Assembly: GCA_022393335.1 (NCBI GenBank)
Contig: JAJEKB010020688.1
Span: 1 to 64,000 of the forward strand
Source of the DNA: Macrotrachela quadricornifera
Lineage: Eukaryota; Rotifera; Eurotatoria; Philodinida; Philodinidae
Direction of reading: 5' to 3'
Length of the DNA stretch: 64,000 nucleotides
Shown: in pieces, positions 1 through 11,911 of the stretch
Layout of the letters: every line of letters starts with the position of its first letter
How positions within the stretch are numbered: position 1 is the stretch's first letter
The notes under the pieces: generated by a model
The model's database searches: none
What the model was told of the DNA's origin: nothing
The model's input: the letters and a program-made list of their open reading frames with translations, nothing else
Translations under genes and position numbers: made by a program

Positions 1-168
1 TACTTCACCGTACTTCGAAGTACTGAAGTCGCGCTTTTTCCCCCTTGACTATGAGTCCATTATGAAATCCAAAAATTGTCAACAACAATCATTCAAATCG
101 TAGAAGACAAAAACTGCTATATAATGATTCGTCACCACTCTTTTATACGGGGTATTCGTGAAACACGC

Positions 169-489
169 GATGACCCATATCTTTTGCCAGTGGCTAGACT
201 GATTCGAGTTGAGTACATACCCAAAATGTTAGACTTTCATATGCTAACCTAAGAAAAGTAGTAGGGAGTGTATTTTCTCAATTAGAAACGTTATAATTGA
301 ATTTTGCATATAGCTCCTGTGAATATGTGCAATCAGTCTCTGTTATCAAATGATGTATTCAACAGTATAGAGCATCATATAAGCTAGCATCAGTATCCTA
401 TCTCTCTTAGGTTAGTAGATAAAAGGTTAATACTTTGGATATGTATCTAACTCGAATTGGTCTACTCAGTCGTAAAAGATATGGGCCAT
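169..489. mobile_element. MITE-like fold-back element
   Basis: The left arm (about 169–268) pairs with the right arm (about 401–489) as an imperfect inverted repeat of roughly 90–100 bp. Both arms carry, in matching order, CCCATATCTTTT, ATTCGAGTT, a TACATA..CCAAA block and CTAACCTAAGA. No transposase frame lies between them. Arm divergence suggests an old non-autonomous DNA element. I see no convincing target-site duplication. Confidence 0.6.
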
Positions 490-1621
490 TATAGGCCCTC
501 AAAGGCTGAAAAAAGTGTGCATGGGAAATCATTTTTATATTTTCAATGTTTTGGGTCATTGTAGATCTTCATAGAATCAGTTCACTGAGCTGGATTTACT
601 CATGCTATCAGTTCTCGATTTAGCAGTTATCATGGGTCATCGTGGATCATCGCATAGTCTACAAATATTCCTTTTATACTAGTACTTACCACTTGATAAT
701 CTATATCAGTAAATGTGAAATACATTTATATTGTGATAACTTGACTCACTCCACTCTTCAAGAGGACCGGATGAGTGTAAAAAGTCTATCTAGATTAAAA
801 TTCTTTTACGAAGATTTTGAATCGAAAAAGTTTAGATTTGTTGGTGAAAATGAATGTTTTTTCCAGTTGTATAGTTAAAATTGAAAAAAGTTGACTTTAT
901 GTCGCGATATTTGGTGATCTGGTACAGGATCTCTTAAAATTGGATGCAGAGCCCTGATGAATGTGTATATCGTAATAAAATAATGCGAAACACGTCGAGA
1001 AATTAAACTTTGAATTTTTTTAATCCTTATTTACAAACACATCACTTCAATCTTAATTTTCTTTTCGACTTAGTCGATTGCTGAAAAAAATTGAGATTAG
1101 CAGATTGATTTCTATCTTCGATATGAAGGTCAGTTTGTTTTTCGATCAATTTACCTTCATCCTCTACTGCGGTGGAACAATGATCCTTCGACAACATCTC
1201 ATTAACCAACACTATTTAACTCGTTGTCAAATCAATCTTTCACACGTTCTCCTCTCTCTACACTTCTGTTTACTGCACACCTATACAAACGTGCGTTCTT
1301 TCTTCGCCTGAGGAGCGTCTATGTATTGCTCGTGTCTGTCGAGAATAAACTCTTAGAAGGGCAAAAATTCTACCAGAATACGCAAAAGATCAGGATTCGC
1401 CAATTTGCTCGTGGTTCTCTGCATAGGCGCCGATTTAATTCAGGAGGTCAATTTATTTAGCAGTTCTAAAGAACGTATTAAAACTTTAAAGAAGTGGTCA
1501 ATTTAATTGTCCGTCTTGAAGCAAAAGCGAGTTACAGATGCAAAACAATAATGCATATTGGTTAATGAGAGTTATCTATGTTCTTAATGTTTCTATGATT
1601 TAGTAATTCAAAACTTGCAGC
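490..1621. other. Non-coding stretch with a short degenerate repeat
   Basis: No supportable gene. Short open frames here lack family-like composition. A motif of the type GGGTCATtGTaGATCaTC recurs near 482, 551 and 633, probably decayed repeat DNA. Confidence 0.4.
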
Positions 1622-3186
1622 TCATGGAGTCAAATAAACATTGAAAACAATATTATCACAACTTGTTATAATATTGCCTGTTGAAGATGCGGTTTCTTCG
1701 TCAGAATGTCTTTTAAATATAATTTCAATATCCATACTTTTTATATCTGTTTTACCATTAGAATATAGATCTCCATAAAGAATGAAATTGGGTTCTTGAT
1801 AAACCAGCGACGTCCGGTCGCAATGCTCATTGTAAATCGAGCGGGCTGAAAATTAAATAAAAAAATAATATTGTTTCTATTTCAATTTTGTCTACTTTCG
1901 ATCGCATACTTACGACAGATTGTCAATTTTTCCAATATTTTTCCAGTAGACGATACATACCGCAAATTAACAATCATATGATATTTTCCATATATTGTTC
2001 CTGAAAGTGTGATCTTAAAACCATAAAATGCACGTTTGTTCGTAATCCATTTAGAATAATCTCTTAAATCAACTTCTTGGTGCATTACAGAAATATCGTT
2101 CGATGGTACTGACACAAAGTAACATTTGTTATATGGCTCAGATTTGTTTTGCTGTCGCAAAATCGCTAAAATACTGCCATTCGTTACAAACCATCCGAAT
2201 GGTGAGTCAGTACTAGTGTCTGAACATGTTTCTTCTGCATCACCATTTTTCACAAGATTCTTTAGTGGAGCAGTTGTACCATTCGGTAAAAGAGCACTTT
2301 GAAAGGTAAGTGTGGTTGATAGTTGCTCATCAGATAGATTTGAACCGCTTAGATTAGCGTATGCAAAAATAGCTCCACTAACAGTTGCATTCGTAAAATC
2401 AGTTTCGGATAACAGTGCATAACCAAAATCCACGTATGACAAATCTGTCCATGTGAAATCAGCATTTGTCAAATATGTTTGACTGAAATCTGAGTTATCT
2501 AGACGACGCCATGCAAATGAGGAATTCACTAGAGAAGCACCACGAAGTTGTATTTCAAGTATCTCATATGTTTTATACAATTTTTGTTTAGATTTTGATA
2601 AACTCATATCCAAATTGTCGAGATCAGCGTCAAATAAATTAATTGGTGGTTGTTCATTATTTCGCCTAATTAGTTTGGTTTCATAAAGAAATAAGATTAT
2701 TTGACGTTTTCGTTGTGTATCTAATTGAAGCAATGTAGTCAGTGTCTTAGCTCGAATAATGTTCAGAATGATACTGTCTTTGTCGAGTGTTCTGTTATTG
2801 TTCAAGAGTAACATTGATATGTCGTATAAATATGTAGCCAAGATTCGTTCCTTCTCTGCTTGATCCGCTAGGTATGCATCTTGTTGACGTTGTTGTTGTG
2901 CAATATCGATATCTTTTTGACGGTTTTCTTGACTGAGATGTGTTTGTTGTATCGACAGAACAGTTGTAGCAACACCAAGCGTCAACGGTACAAGTAGTAC
3001 ACCAAGGATTTTTAAAATATCTTTCAATGGCATAGAACAAAAAGAACTTATCATTGCTGGTTTTGTATAATGATTTGGGCAATTAATTGTAAATGATTTA
3101 GTGTTCATAGACCGATCAATAGGACCTGCCTGTCGGCTAATCATCGAATGTACAATTGGTTCGAATGCAATAGGAAAAGAAATCAA
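1622..3186 (-). CDS. Pentapeptide-repeat membrane protein
   Basis: Two exons, complement(1914..3186, 1622..1845), about 498 aa. The 68-nt intron (1846–1913) has a GTAAGT donor and a TTTTCAG acceptor and restores a long open frame that the unspliced frame lacks. One hydrophobic segment lies near residues 57–78 (LGVLLVPLTLGVATTVL), followed by a Q/R/D-rich probable coiled coil. Residues about 205–285 hold A(D/N)LxX-type pentapeptide repeats (for example SDFSQTYLTNADFTWTDL), which fold as a right-handed beta-helix. The C-terminal ~180 residues look like a beta-rich, galactose-binding-like module starting around NLVKNGDAEE. Membrane anchoring is seen; the biochemical function is unknown. Pentapeptide repeats are much commoner in bacteria, so ancient transfer is possible. 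Several in-frame Met codons (residues 1, 15, 27) leave the start uncertain. Confidence 0.8.
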
Positions 3187-4116
3187 GTAGTTCTCAATTT
3201 TATACTACCGCCTTTGATTGCAAATATTTCTAAGCTATATTATATATAGATACGCAAATGGAAAAATAGTTTTGCCAGATTGCCATGAATGGTGATAGCT
3301 CTATTTGACTTATCAAAACGTCATTTATTTCATTGTAAAAAATAAAAATCATAGATAAATTGTGCCTATTTATATCTCACATTGAGATCAATTGATCTAT
3401 CCTATAAATAAATGCGTCATAAGGCCGTATGGAGCTCTCTGTTCACGCATAAACACAGCTAGGAGTTTTTGTATATGCAGATAATGTTGCTTCTTATTGT
3501 GAGAAGTAGATCGTGAAAAATGAATGTAGCTAGAGAGTTGAACGGGATATTGAGGGTGCAGGAGCAAAGTGATCATTTCTCTGAAGGTATTGACAGAAGC
3601 TAATAATATTTCTCTATAGTTGGTTGAATTTATTATGCTCAAAAAACATATATCGCCCATGTAAAGGCAATTTTCTCTCATTATTTTCCTAATTTTAGTA
3701 AACTTAATATGATTTTTGCATTACTTTTCCTGCAATGAAAGTAAAATAATATGTGCAGAGACTTGAATGACATATGAAAATCGATGAACCAAATGGCAGG
3801 AAATGAAAATGCGTAAACTTCTGTTTTCTGGCATAAAGAAAGGCATGTATACTCTGCGGACAACTGCTCTAGCTTCTCCTAACATCGGATATGGCTTTAA
3901 TTTCTGTGGAAGACTTCGAAGATGTTTTCATATTCGAGCTTTTCATTTTGAGAAGCTAAAATCCGACTTCTTTGGTTGAATACGGTTTTATTGTTTCTAG
4001 ATATGATAGTTACACAAAATCAAAGTATCCGTCAAAAATCGTTTGTTCTAGTTCAAATCAGATCGAGCTATATGTTTGTTTCAATGTTTATATCTAGAGT
4101 ATAATTTTGCAGCCGT
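3187..4116. other. Intergenic, no gene seen
   Basis: AT-rich sequence. The two short minus-strand open frames (around 3397–3863) have no recognisable domain and atypical composition, so they are not called. Confidence 0.4.
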
Positions 4117-5667
4117 TTAATAACTTGGACATTCACATGAGAACCGTTCTTGATCTGCTCCACTTGTTGTTGGTATACAATCAGCACAGATCATTGCTAC
4201 GACAGTTGATGGTGGTGGTGGTTTATTCATATTCGACCATGATGTTGGTAGTAATGAACAGCCAGATCTAATCCAAGGACCAAAACGTTCGATATCTAAA
4301 AGTAAAAGAGTAACTTTGCTCATACGTAAGAAAGAAAATATTGCTCACTTTGTCCATTTACGATATCTCTTACACGTATCGATCTGAATATCCCAGTTAC
4401 TGCATTACGCTCATATCTTAATGGTTCTGTGACTTCTACTGTATTCCATGATGTGATATAGGTATCTGTGTTGCATTTTTCTTTCGACTGAGTAAGTGAC
4501 AAGCCTTCTGGACATTGGTGTGCATCTTTCAATGTGATTACATTTCCAATTTCCCATGATGGAGGAATTGGACCACGAGGTCCGTGACCAACGACAGCTT
4601 GTGCCAGTCTTCGTGAAAAAAGAGCAGCTAATTTCTGTCGTTTAACCTGATCGATTCCGGCTGCTCGAGCGGTAGCTGCTGACTTGATACGATCTGTGAT
4701 TGCATTTTGTAAGTTTGCTTTAATAGTTGAGTTTTGAACTACATCAAACCAGGAAATGTACTTCGAAATTTTCAGTAGAGCTGGACTAGAACCAATTGTC
4801 TTCTTCCATTGATCAAAATCGCTGACGTTTACATTACCACCAATGAGATGATCCAGTATTATTTTCCGCCGTTCTTCATGATAACTATCGTTCATAGAAG
4901 CAGATGAAACTAAATCCTGCTTCAGTCGTAATTCCAATTCCAAATCAGTTAGACCGTCAGTGAAATATTGTGATTGCCAAATGCAATTCTTTAACAGTGT
5001 CTGCTGTTCACGCATACCGCCAAGTTCAGTTTTCACGGCAATATGCGTGCCCCAAATATCCATAAAATTTCTATAAATTTCCGCATCGTATAAGGATGGT
5101 AGCTGATCAACAGCTTGTTGTGCATGCTGATTTAATGTGGGTATAGCATCAATAGAATTCATTGTTAGTGTATAAAGTGGATACAGGTGTTGGATTACAG
5201 CTGCAGCTTGATTTTCAATGAAAAAATTATTGTCGACATGCAATACATATTTGGCATGGCCCAATTCTCCTCCCATCCAACTACCAGAATCCTGTTCCCA
5301 AAAGTGAATGAAGTCTTCTTCTGTTCTAAACACATACATTTGGTTCAGAACGTTCGGCATTGTTTGCTGTCGTTACAATGACTTCATCTGGAATCTTTGA
5401 TTTTGAATTATAGGTAAGCTGTAAAGCCGGTAGCTTTATTTTACCCGTGCTCAAATCAATAGTCATGCCAATGGCATTTGGTACCGAAAAGCTTGTGGTT
5501 CGTTTTAGTGAGTGAAACTGGATGCTGGAATCCGGGCAAAACGAACCATAATAGCTGATAACAGGGCAGAGGTCTGTATGAACTCTGTCTGATAAGAGAA
5601 ACCCCGCACATACACGAAATAATAAAATAGATATTAAGTTGAATAGTAACTGCATTTTAGAAACCAT
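4117..5667 (-). CDS. Secreted MACPF-domain (perforin-like) protein, with an apparent frameshift
   Basis: The first ~20 residues form a signal peptide (LLFNLISILLFRVCAGF). The large central frame carries the MACPF signature: an aromatic-rich YRNFMDIWGTHIAV segment followed by a Gly-Gly turn. MACPF proteins act in immunity or as pore formers outside the cell; whether this one makes pores cannot be told. Two breaks exist. Near the 3' end, a 53-nt intron (4296–4348, GTGAGC donor, TTTTAG acceptor) joins the main frame to a Cys-containing tail ending at 4117. Near 5326–5360, the N-terminal frame and the main frame overlap in different phases, offset by one base. No plausible intron fits, so this is either a 1-nt assembly or sequencing error or a genuine disabling frameshift. 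Call is firm for the family, open for integrity. Confidence 0.75.
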
Positions 5668-8600
5668 TTAATACATAATAGTGCGCTGAAACGTAGCACA
5701 CGTTTATATACATATCAGTAGAAGTGCACAATTTCCATGTAAAATGGGAAGTAAATTGCGTAGCGTATTTTGGAGTGTATTAGTCAGCGATAAAAAATCT
5801 GTATTTGTTTCATCGCAATAAATCCTTCAAACTACTTATGAGGTTAGCTTATCTGTAGACTGTATCACAATATTGACTCTGATATTTTTTTTATTGGTGT
5901 TAAACTGTCAGAGTCAAAATGAAACTCATGTAATGAAAACCGAGACAAAATTACTGATTTTAATTGTCAGTGTTTCATTTGGACTTGCGTGATAGATTTA
6001 CTATTTTTTGCCTAAATACACGTTTTACCAGAGACTGACGGGACGGGATACGGAACAAGAAGTCATGGCATGCAGGATAGGCGGAGCTCAATGTTTCTCT
6101 CGTCTACTAACAGTGATGAAATAAAAAATACCAGCCATATCGTGCATCATAATAGCGATCAATTTTAAATTGGTAAAATAAAAGAAAAAGAATCGATCGT
6201 TACAGCGGTCGATACTGATATAAACAGACGCTGAGTAAGAAAAGAACAAAAATGACGATCGATTCCGGCTGAGTGAAGGACAAAAAATGCAATGACTAAT
6301 CCGGTCTGAAATAGAGAATAAGAGATATAATGACGTATCATTCTTTTTTTTACAGCTATTCTTGAATAGTATGCTTTTCTCTTTTCTTATATCTCAATGT
6401 CTGTGATAGTGCCACCTGTGTATGTTATTGTTCTTACTTCCATGTGAAGGCATTTTTTGCTCAGGTGACACTTCGGATGTAACATACAGGATATTCCAAA
6501 ACTCCTTCGAGAAAGTTCACATAAACATCTCTTATATAATTCAAGCGATAGAATTGCTTTTTTTATAATACGATAATATTTTTGTTTTGTTACATATAAT
6601 TCAATTCATAGCAAATGTTCAAAATGATTATCATCAACTGAAATATTTAAGTCCATCGTTTTCGAATCTTTAATAGAACACTAGAGTTTATTTTGGAATT
6701 AATTTATTTCCATTATCAATAATTATTTTGAATTCAACTGAATCTTTATATCTTACACTCATAAGTTTTCGCTTTATATTCCCTCGACTGTAGGGAGGGT
6801 TATATGCAATAAAACGCATTTATATGTTTGTAGCAAGGTTAAAGGTCAAAAAAACACATGCACATACATATAGCAAGATCCTGAGGATAAGGACTTTCAT
6901 CAAAGGTTTTTGAAATCGGAGAATCGAATAGTACTATTGGTTTTTAAAAGTTTTGAATTAAGCTTTCTACGTCATAGGAAGGCTGTTTTGGGCAAATAAT
7001 TATTTTTATAAAGTTTTATCAAAGGCTTCCGGGATCAATGAATCGATTGATGACATTAATTTCCTTAAATTTTGTTGTATTTAAATTTTTTACACAAAGG
7101 ATTGCTTTTTTTTACAAAAAAACAATCTTTTTACAAAGTTTGATCACGGGTTTTCGGGTTCGAGGGATCGATTCGTATGATAAGAGTTTGGATATCATTG
7201 AAAATAAATTTTTGTCTGCAGAAGGTATGTTTTTAAAGAAAATAATCTGTTTTCTGGAGTGAAGAATAAGCCATATTGGTTAAAAAATTGTTAGTAGTTT
7301 TGCACATATAGTTGTCTCTGAAGTTCATCTGTATATTTATGTACCTATTTACAAGAAACATGCGATTTATGATATTGTATTTAAAAAAAGTTTTTATATT
7401 CGTGCAATAAAAGAAAGAATCAATTAGTTGTTTTAAAATTATACTGAAGATTAACTCATGATATTAATAATATTGTATTGGTATGCTTGTATTTAATTCA
7501 TTTATTAAAAAAAAAGAGATTTTATTATTGTGTTAAAAAGATATTTAGAACAAGAAATATTTTTCAAATTAAAGTTATAAATGAAATTGGAATTTACTCA
7601 ATAAGATCAAATGTTATTCGTAGTAATCATAGAGTTTTTCTCCAATGAAAAATCATACGAAATAAATGCTATTTTTCTGTGCTATTCAATATAACGATAT
7701 TTTTTCTGTTAAAATTATTTATCATCTTCATTGAATAAGATATTCAATCAAACTAATCAAACGATTTGAAATAAACATTAAATTTTGAAATTTAATATAT
7801 TCCAAATAAACTATTATATTCAAAATTATCAAAATTAACAGACACAAATATCCTTTAAACTAGAAGAATACAGTCTAGAACAAGAAGTTTATATGTATCT
7901 ATTTGCCTGTAATGTAATATAATTTATTGATAGATTAAAGTTTGATAAATGAGTCTGAATATATTATGTTATTATAAACAAAAATAATAATACTATGTGT
8001 TTAAATTCATTTATCAAATTTTTATTTTTTGATAAAACATCTTTTTTTTAACTGTCGCTCATCAATTAATGCGAATCGTAGTGATTACATCACTTTTAAG
8101 ACATTTTCCACGATCGTTTGATTTATAGTCTATAATCATAATATGCTATAGACAGCTAAACCGATGAATTTGTTTCAGTCAAGAACCAAATGAATCCACT
8201 ATTTACAAACTTTACTTGTCCTTATATGTCCTGTAAGTATGAAGCAAAAAAAAAATAAAAAAAAGATTTTAGAGGATTGTTTCCAGTTAAATAGTTGCTT
8301 AAATCAGCCGTTCTTATCTTAAATACATTATTTTTCAACGAAAGATTATTTCTCGTGAATATTACTTCTTAAAAAAACGTTTTTTTTTCCAGAAAAACAA
8401 AACATCGATTTCGATTAAAAGTTCATACTTAAAATATTTTCCCTGTTAAAAATCTGCACTTTTTATTTTTATTGAGTACTTTAAAAGTATCATGAGAATG
8501 GAGTCCTTCTCTTACAAAATTACAGATAGTTTTTAGGAACGAGAAATAAAAGAATATTTGAATTAGATGTACTCCAAAATGAAAGCTCAAAAAAAAAAAT

Positions 8601-9009
8601 TTTTAACATAATATAATACTTGTAAATGAATAGGAGTGAAAGAAAAAAAAAGAGAAGAGATTTTAATTTGAATGAATAAACTAATTTATATCAAAAGACA
8701 TAAACGAGTTTTTCACTTGCACATTCAAAATAAATTATTCTCGCATGGCACATACATGTTTCCAAATGACATTAGTTTTAACATTTTATTGAAGATTTAT
8801 CAGACATAATATTTCATTTTTTTTTCAAATGCGCAGTATGTAGACAGCTCTTCTATATTATCTCGTTAATGGGATGTGACTAATTATGTACGCTTTTATT
8901 CATGTGAAAGATAAACGGAAATAACATCGGATTGGTTAGAAAAATAATTGATGTAGTTTTGTTCCTTTTTTAACATTTTATTCACTATCATTACTCTTCA
9001 TGAATAACG
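5668..9009. other. Long intergenic region with a three-copy degenerate direct repeat
   Basis: No coding region supported over 3.3 kb. Around 6893, 7016 and 7139 a block of type TTT(g)ATCA..GG.TT..GG.TC..G.ATCGATT recurs at a spacing of about 122 bp. The 78-codon-class open frame at 7038–7262 runs through this repeat and is not credible as a gene. The rest is poly-A/T-rich. Confidence 0.45.
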
Positions 9010-10047
9010 TTGGTAACTCTACTTTTTTTTACATCAAATCGTAGTAATAATAGTATTTCAATGTCTGACAACAGCAGCAATTCCTCAATTTCAAATAATA
9101 ATCACAACAGTACGAATTTTACAGGTGGTGGACAAACTGGTAATAGTGGTTATTCACATAGTTCTGTGTCTGATGTAATCCAGTTACCATTTCTGTTTCT
9201 TACAATTATTTTTGCTATTGCTTATACAATTCTTGTACTCGTTCGACCAACATTTCGTGCTAACAAATTAAATTGGTTTACAATTAATGTTTGTATAACA
9301 ATTGCACTACTCAGTATTTCTATGTTAGCACTGAGTATGAAGCGATTGATGAATGATAATACTTCAATACTTTGTCGTGCACAAGTTTTTATAGCAACTA
9401 TGGCCGCTGCTCAAATGATGTATTCACATAGTGTTGCTGCTATCAGTCGACTTCTAGCGATTGTCTATGCAAACAAACAAATGTTTCGTTCAAATATTTT
9501 TATATGGAGTTGTATTGGTTTAGGTTGGCTTGTTGCTTCTTTTATTTCTATACCTTATTGTTTCATAGATGGTTTCGCATGTTCAAGCTCAACACGACCA
9601 ACTTTTTTGCCATATTATACTCTTGCTACTGTTCTCATCTTACCTGTTATGATCGTTTCTATATGCAATATTCGTATTTTTGTATTCGTACATCGTTCAA
9701 GTCGACGTGTACAGGCAGAAGGTAGCGGAAATAGACCTTCACAGGCACGTGACATCCGTTTACTCAAGACAATGATCATTACCTTTATTGCTTTTATTGT
9801 TGGTTGGGGTCCTGTCTTTATACAACAGACATTTAGTCAGAGTTTTACAATTTCTTCAGATGTAGATACTCTCTTTCAAGTACTTCCACCAGTCAGTATG
9901 CTTGGTGATGTGATTTTATTGATTTATACGAATCAGCCAGTACGTGTTTTTCTCTGGCAACTAATTGTTAGACGTGGTCGAGCTGTTGCAGATAATACAT
10001 TAAATAATACAGCCAAAACAAAAACGCATACTATTCAGAAGCATTAA
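9010..10047 (+). CDS. Class A (rhodopsin-like) G-protein-coupled receptor, single exon
   Basis: About 345 aa with a Ser/Asn-rich, glycosylation-prone N-terminus and seven hydrophobic segments. TM1 is around LPFLFLTIIFAIAYTILVLV, TM3 around AQVFIATMAAAQMMYSHSVA, TM5 around ILPVMIVSICNIRIFVFV, TM6 around MIITFIAFIVGWGPVF and TM7 around PVSMLGDVILLIYTNQPV. The E/DRY position reads SRL, CWxP reads GWGP and NPxxY reads IYTNQPV, so this is a divergent receptor; the ligand cannot be inferred. Intronless receptors are frequent in bdelloids. The start is uncertain. Another ATG at 9000 opens a frame that would merge with this one if the T8 run at 9023–9030 were one base shorter. ATG 9061 is a third option. 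Confidence 0.8.
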   Translation: MVTLLFFTSNRSNNSISMSDNSSNSSISNNNHNSTNFTGGGQTGNSGYSHSSVSDVIQLPFLFLTIIFAIAYTILVLVRPTFRANKLNWFTINVCITIALLSISMLALSMKRLMNDNTSILCRAQVFIATMAAAQMMYSHSVAAISRLLAIVYANKQMFRSNIFIWSCIGLGWLVASFISIPYCFIDGFACSSSTRPTFLPYYTLATVLILPVMIVSICNIRIFVFVHRSSRRVQAEGSGNRPSQARDIRLLKTMIITFIAFIVGWGPVFIQQTFSQSFTISSDVDTLFQVLPPVSMLGDVILLIYTNQPVRVFLWQLIVRRGRAVADNTLNNTAKTKTHTIQKH

Positions 10048-11350
10048 ACTAAATCTATGAATATCTATTGTGACATATTCATTGTAAATAAAAACATTAT
10101 ATTTTCAGTATTTATTTATTCTCGCTACAGAACTGTTAAAAATATCTATTGTAACTGAACTCTTTTAACAAAATAAATATTTAAATATATAGAAAACAAA
10201 AGAAAGATACTTTAGTACCTATGATAGAAATTGAAAATAAAATAAGGTTCTTATTCTTTTTTCAAAGTGTAAATGTCTTGTTATTAAGTGAAAAGATGAA
10301 ATTAATAATTGTAATCGCTTATTCAGAGATTTTTATTTCACATGTATTTTTTTTAGGTTTACAACTTATCTTACAGACTCATCGTTACCATCGATTTTGT
10401 TCTAACAATGCACAGTAAAATAATATATATTGGTACATGATATTGAAAATGATGATGAAGAAAGGTAGTAAAACGTAATGTAAACTAGGTAAATAAACCG
10501 AATACTATTCAAATAAGTTCGTAGTTTCTATAAACATGAATGACATTACTACTATAGGAAGATATTGCGTATTTTGTGTGTAGTTTTTTCTTTATACTGA
10601 ACAAAATGATCTATTTTTGATTTTGTAACGTGTTTAATTAATTGATGACAATTTAACTGTTGCACTATCAAATAATTCATGCAATTGAAACACTAATTAT
10701 TTTTAGGATCGCATTTGCACGTATTCAAACAATTCTTGCTGCATAATTTAGCAGTATAGATTTCTTATAAACAATATTCGACGGTAGCTCATACCAAATT
10801 ATATCTATAATAAACTATATCAAAGAATATATTCTAACAAAACAAAAAAAATAAGTTTATTGTATCAGTTTTACTCAGCAAACTATATCGCTTAATTGCA
10901 TTAAACTTTTTATATTGTAATTTAAGATTTAATATTATCTCAAACTTTCATTGGACAAAGCTTTCACCTAGACAATCGACATAGATATGAAACGTCAAAC
11001 TGCTCGGAAATATAATGCAATATGTCAAAAACTTATTCACATATAGACTCTATGTTAAGCGAAAACTAGTCGTAATCCAATTTAAAGGAGAATAAAAAAT
11101 CAAGAGTCTTTATACAGAAATCCTTCTTAAAAATTTGCTATTTCGTATATTGAGAATTCTACAAAACGATAAAGTCTGATCAAGCGCGCATTTTTGTCAG
11201 ATATATGTAAATACGTATCCGAATTGTTGTAGTGGCTTCAACTAATGAAGCTTTTCCAATACTCTTTTGCAAGGTACTCAAAAATCTAATATTTTCAAGT
11301 GGAAATTTGTTGTTAGACATTCGTATTACACTTGGAAAAGAAACTAACGA
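10048..11350. other. Intergenic, no gene seen
   Basis: AT-rich. An AATAAA at 10088 downstream of the GPCR is a plausible polyadenylation signal. No other supported feature. Confidence 0.4.
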
Positions 11351-11911
11351 GGGAATATATTTGAGTGTGCCTACGCAAAGAGAGACTTAAATCATTATAT
11401 CCTGTAGTGTCATCCATGAATATCTCGAATATAGGTATTTTAGTCGCCCTCGTTTCGATCTAAGAGAGAAAAAAAGAAATAACTTTTCCAGTTGTGGATC
11501 TTATTCTGCTAATTTAAGTCATTCGAATGAGACTTGAGCCAAAACTAAAAGAAATTCATCCCTCCTCCTTTGTTCGTTCACGGATCAACCAAAAACCGGC
11601 TTCATCGAAATGTCATTGGATTGATAGAAAATAGGTTCAGTGCATACAAAATATTGATAAAACAATTTCGAACACATATAAATCGCCTAATTTTTTAATG
11701 TCGATTCCAAATACTTTATTAGTTTTAACTCAAGTTTCATTCGTACGACTTAAATTAGTAGAATAAGATCCAAACTGGAAAAGTTCTTTTTTTTCTTAGA
11801 CAGAAACAAGGGCAACTAAAATATCCATATTCGAGATATTTACGGATGACAATACAGGATAGAGTGATTTAAATCTTTCTTTTCGTGGGTACACTTACAT
11901 ATATTTCCTTG
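11351..11911. mobile_element. Long-TIR fold-back element (about 560 bp)
   Basis: The left arm (about 11351–11549) is the diverged reverse complement of the right arm (about 11719–11911). Matched blocks in order include ATCCTGTA.TGTCATCC, AATATCTCGAATAT, TATTTTAGT.GCCCT, AACTTTTCCAGTT, GGATCTTATTCT and TAATTTAAGTC. Arms of about 190–200 bp around a ~170-bp centre, with no open frame, fit a non-autonomous MITE or Foldback element. Confidence 0.75.
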
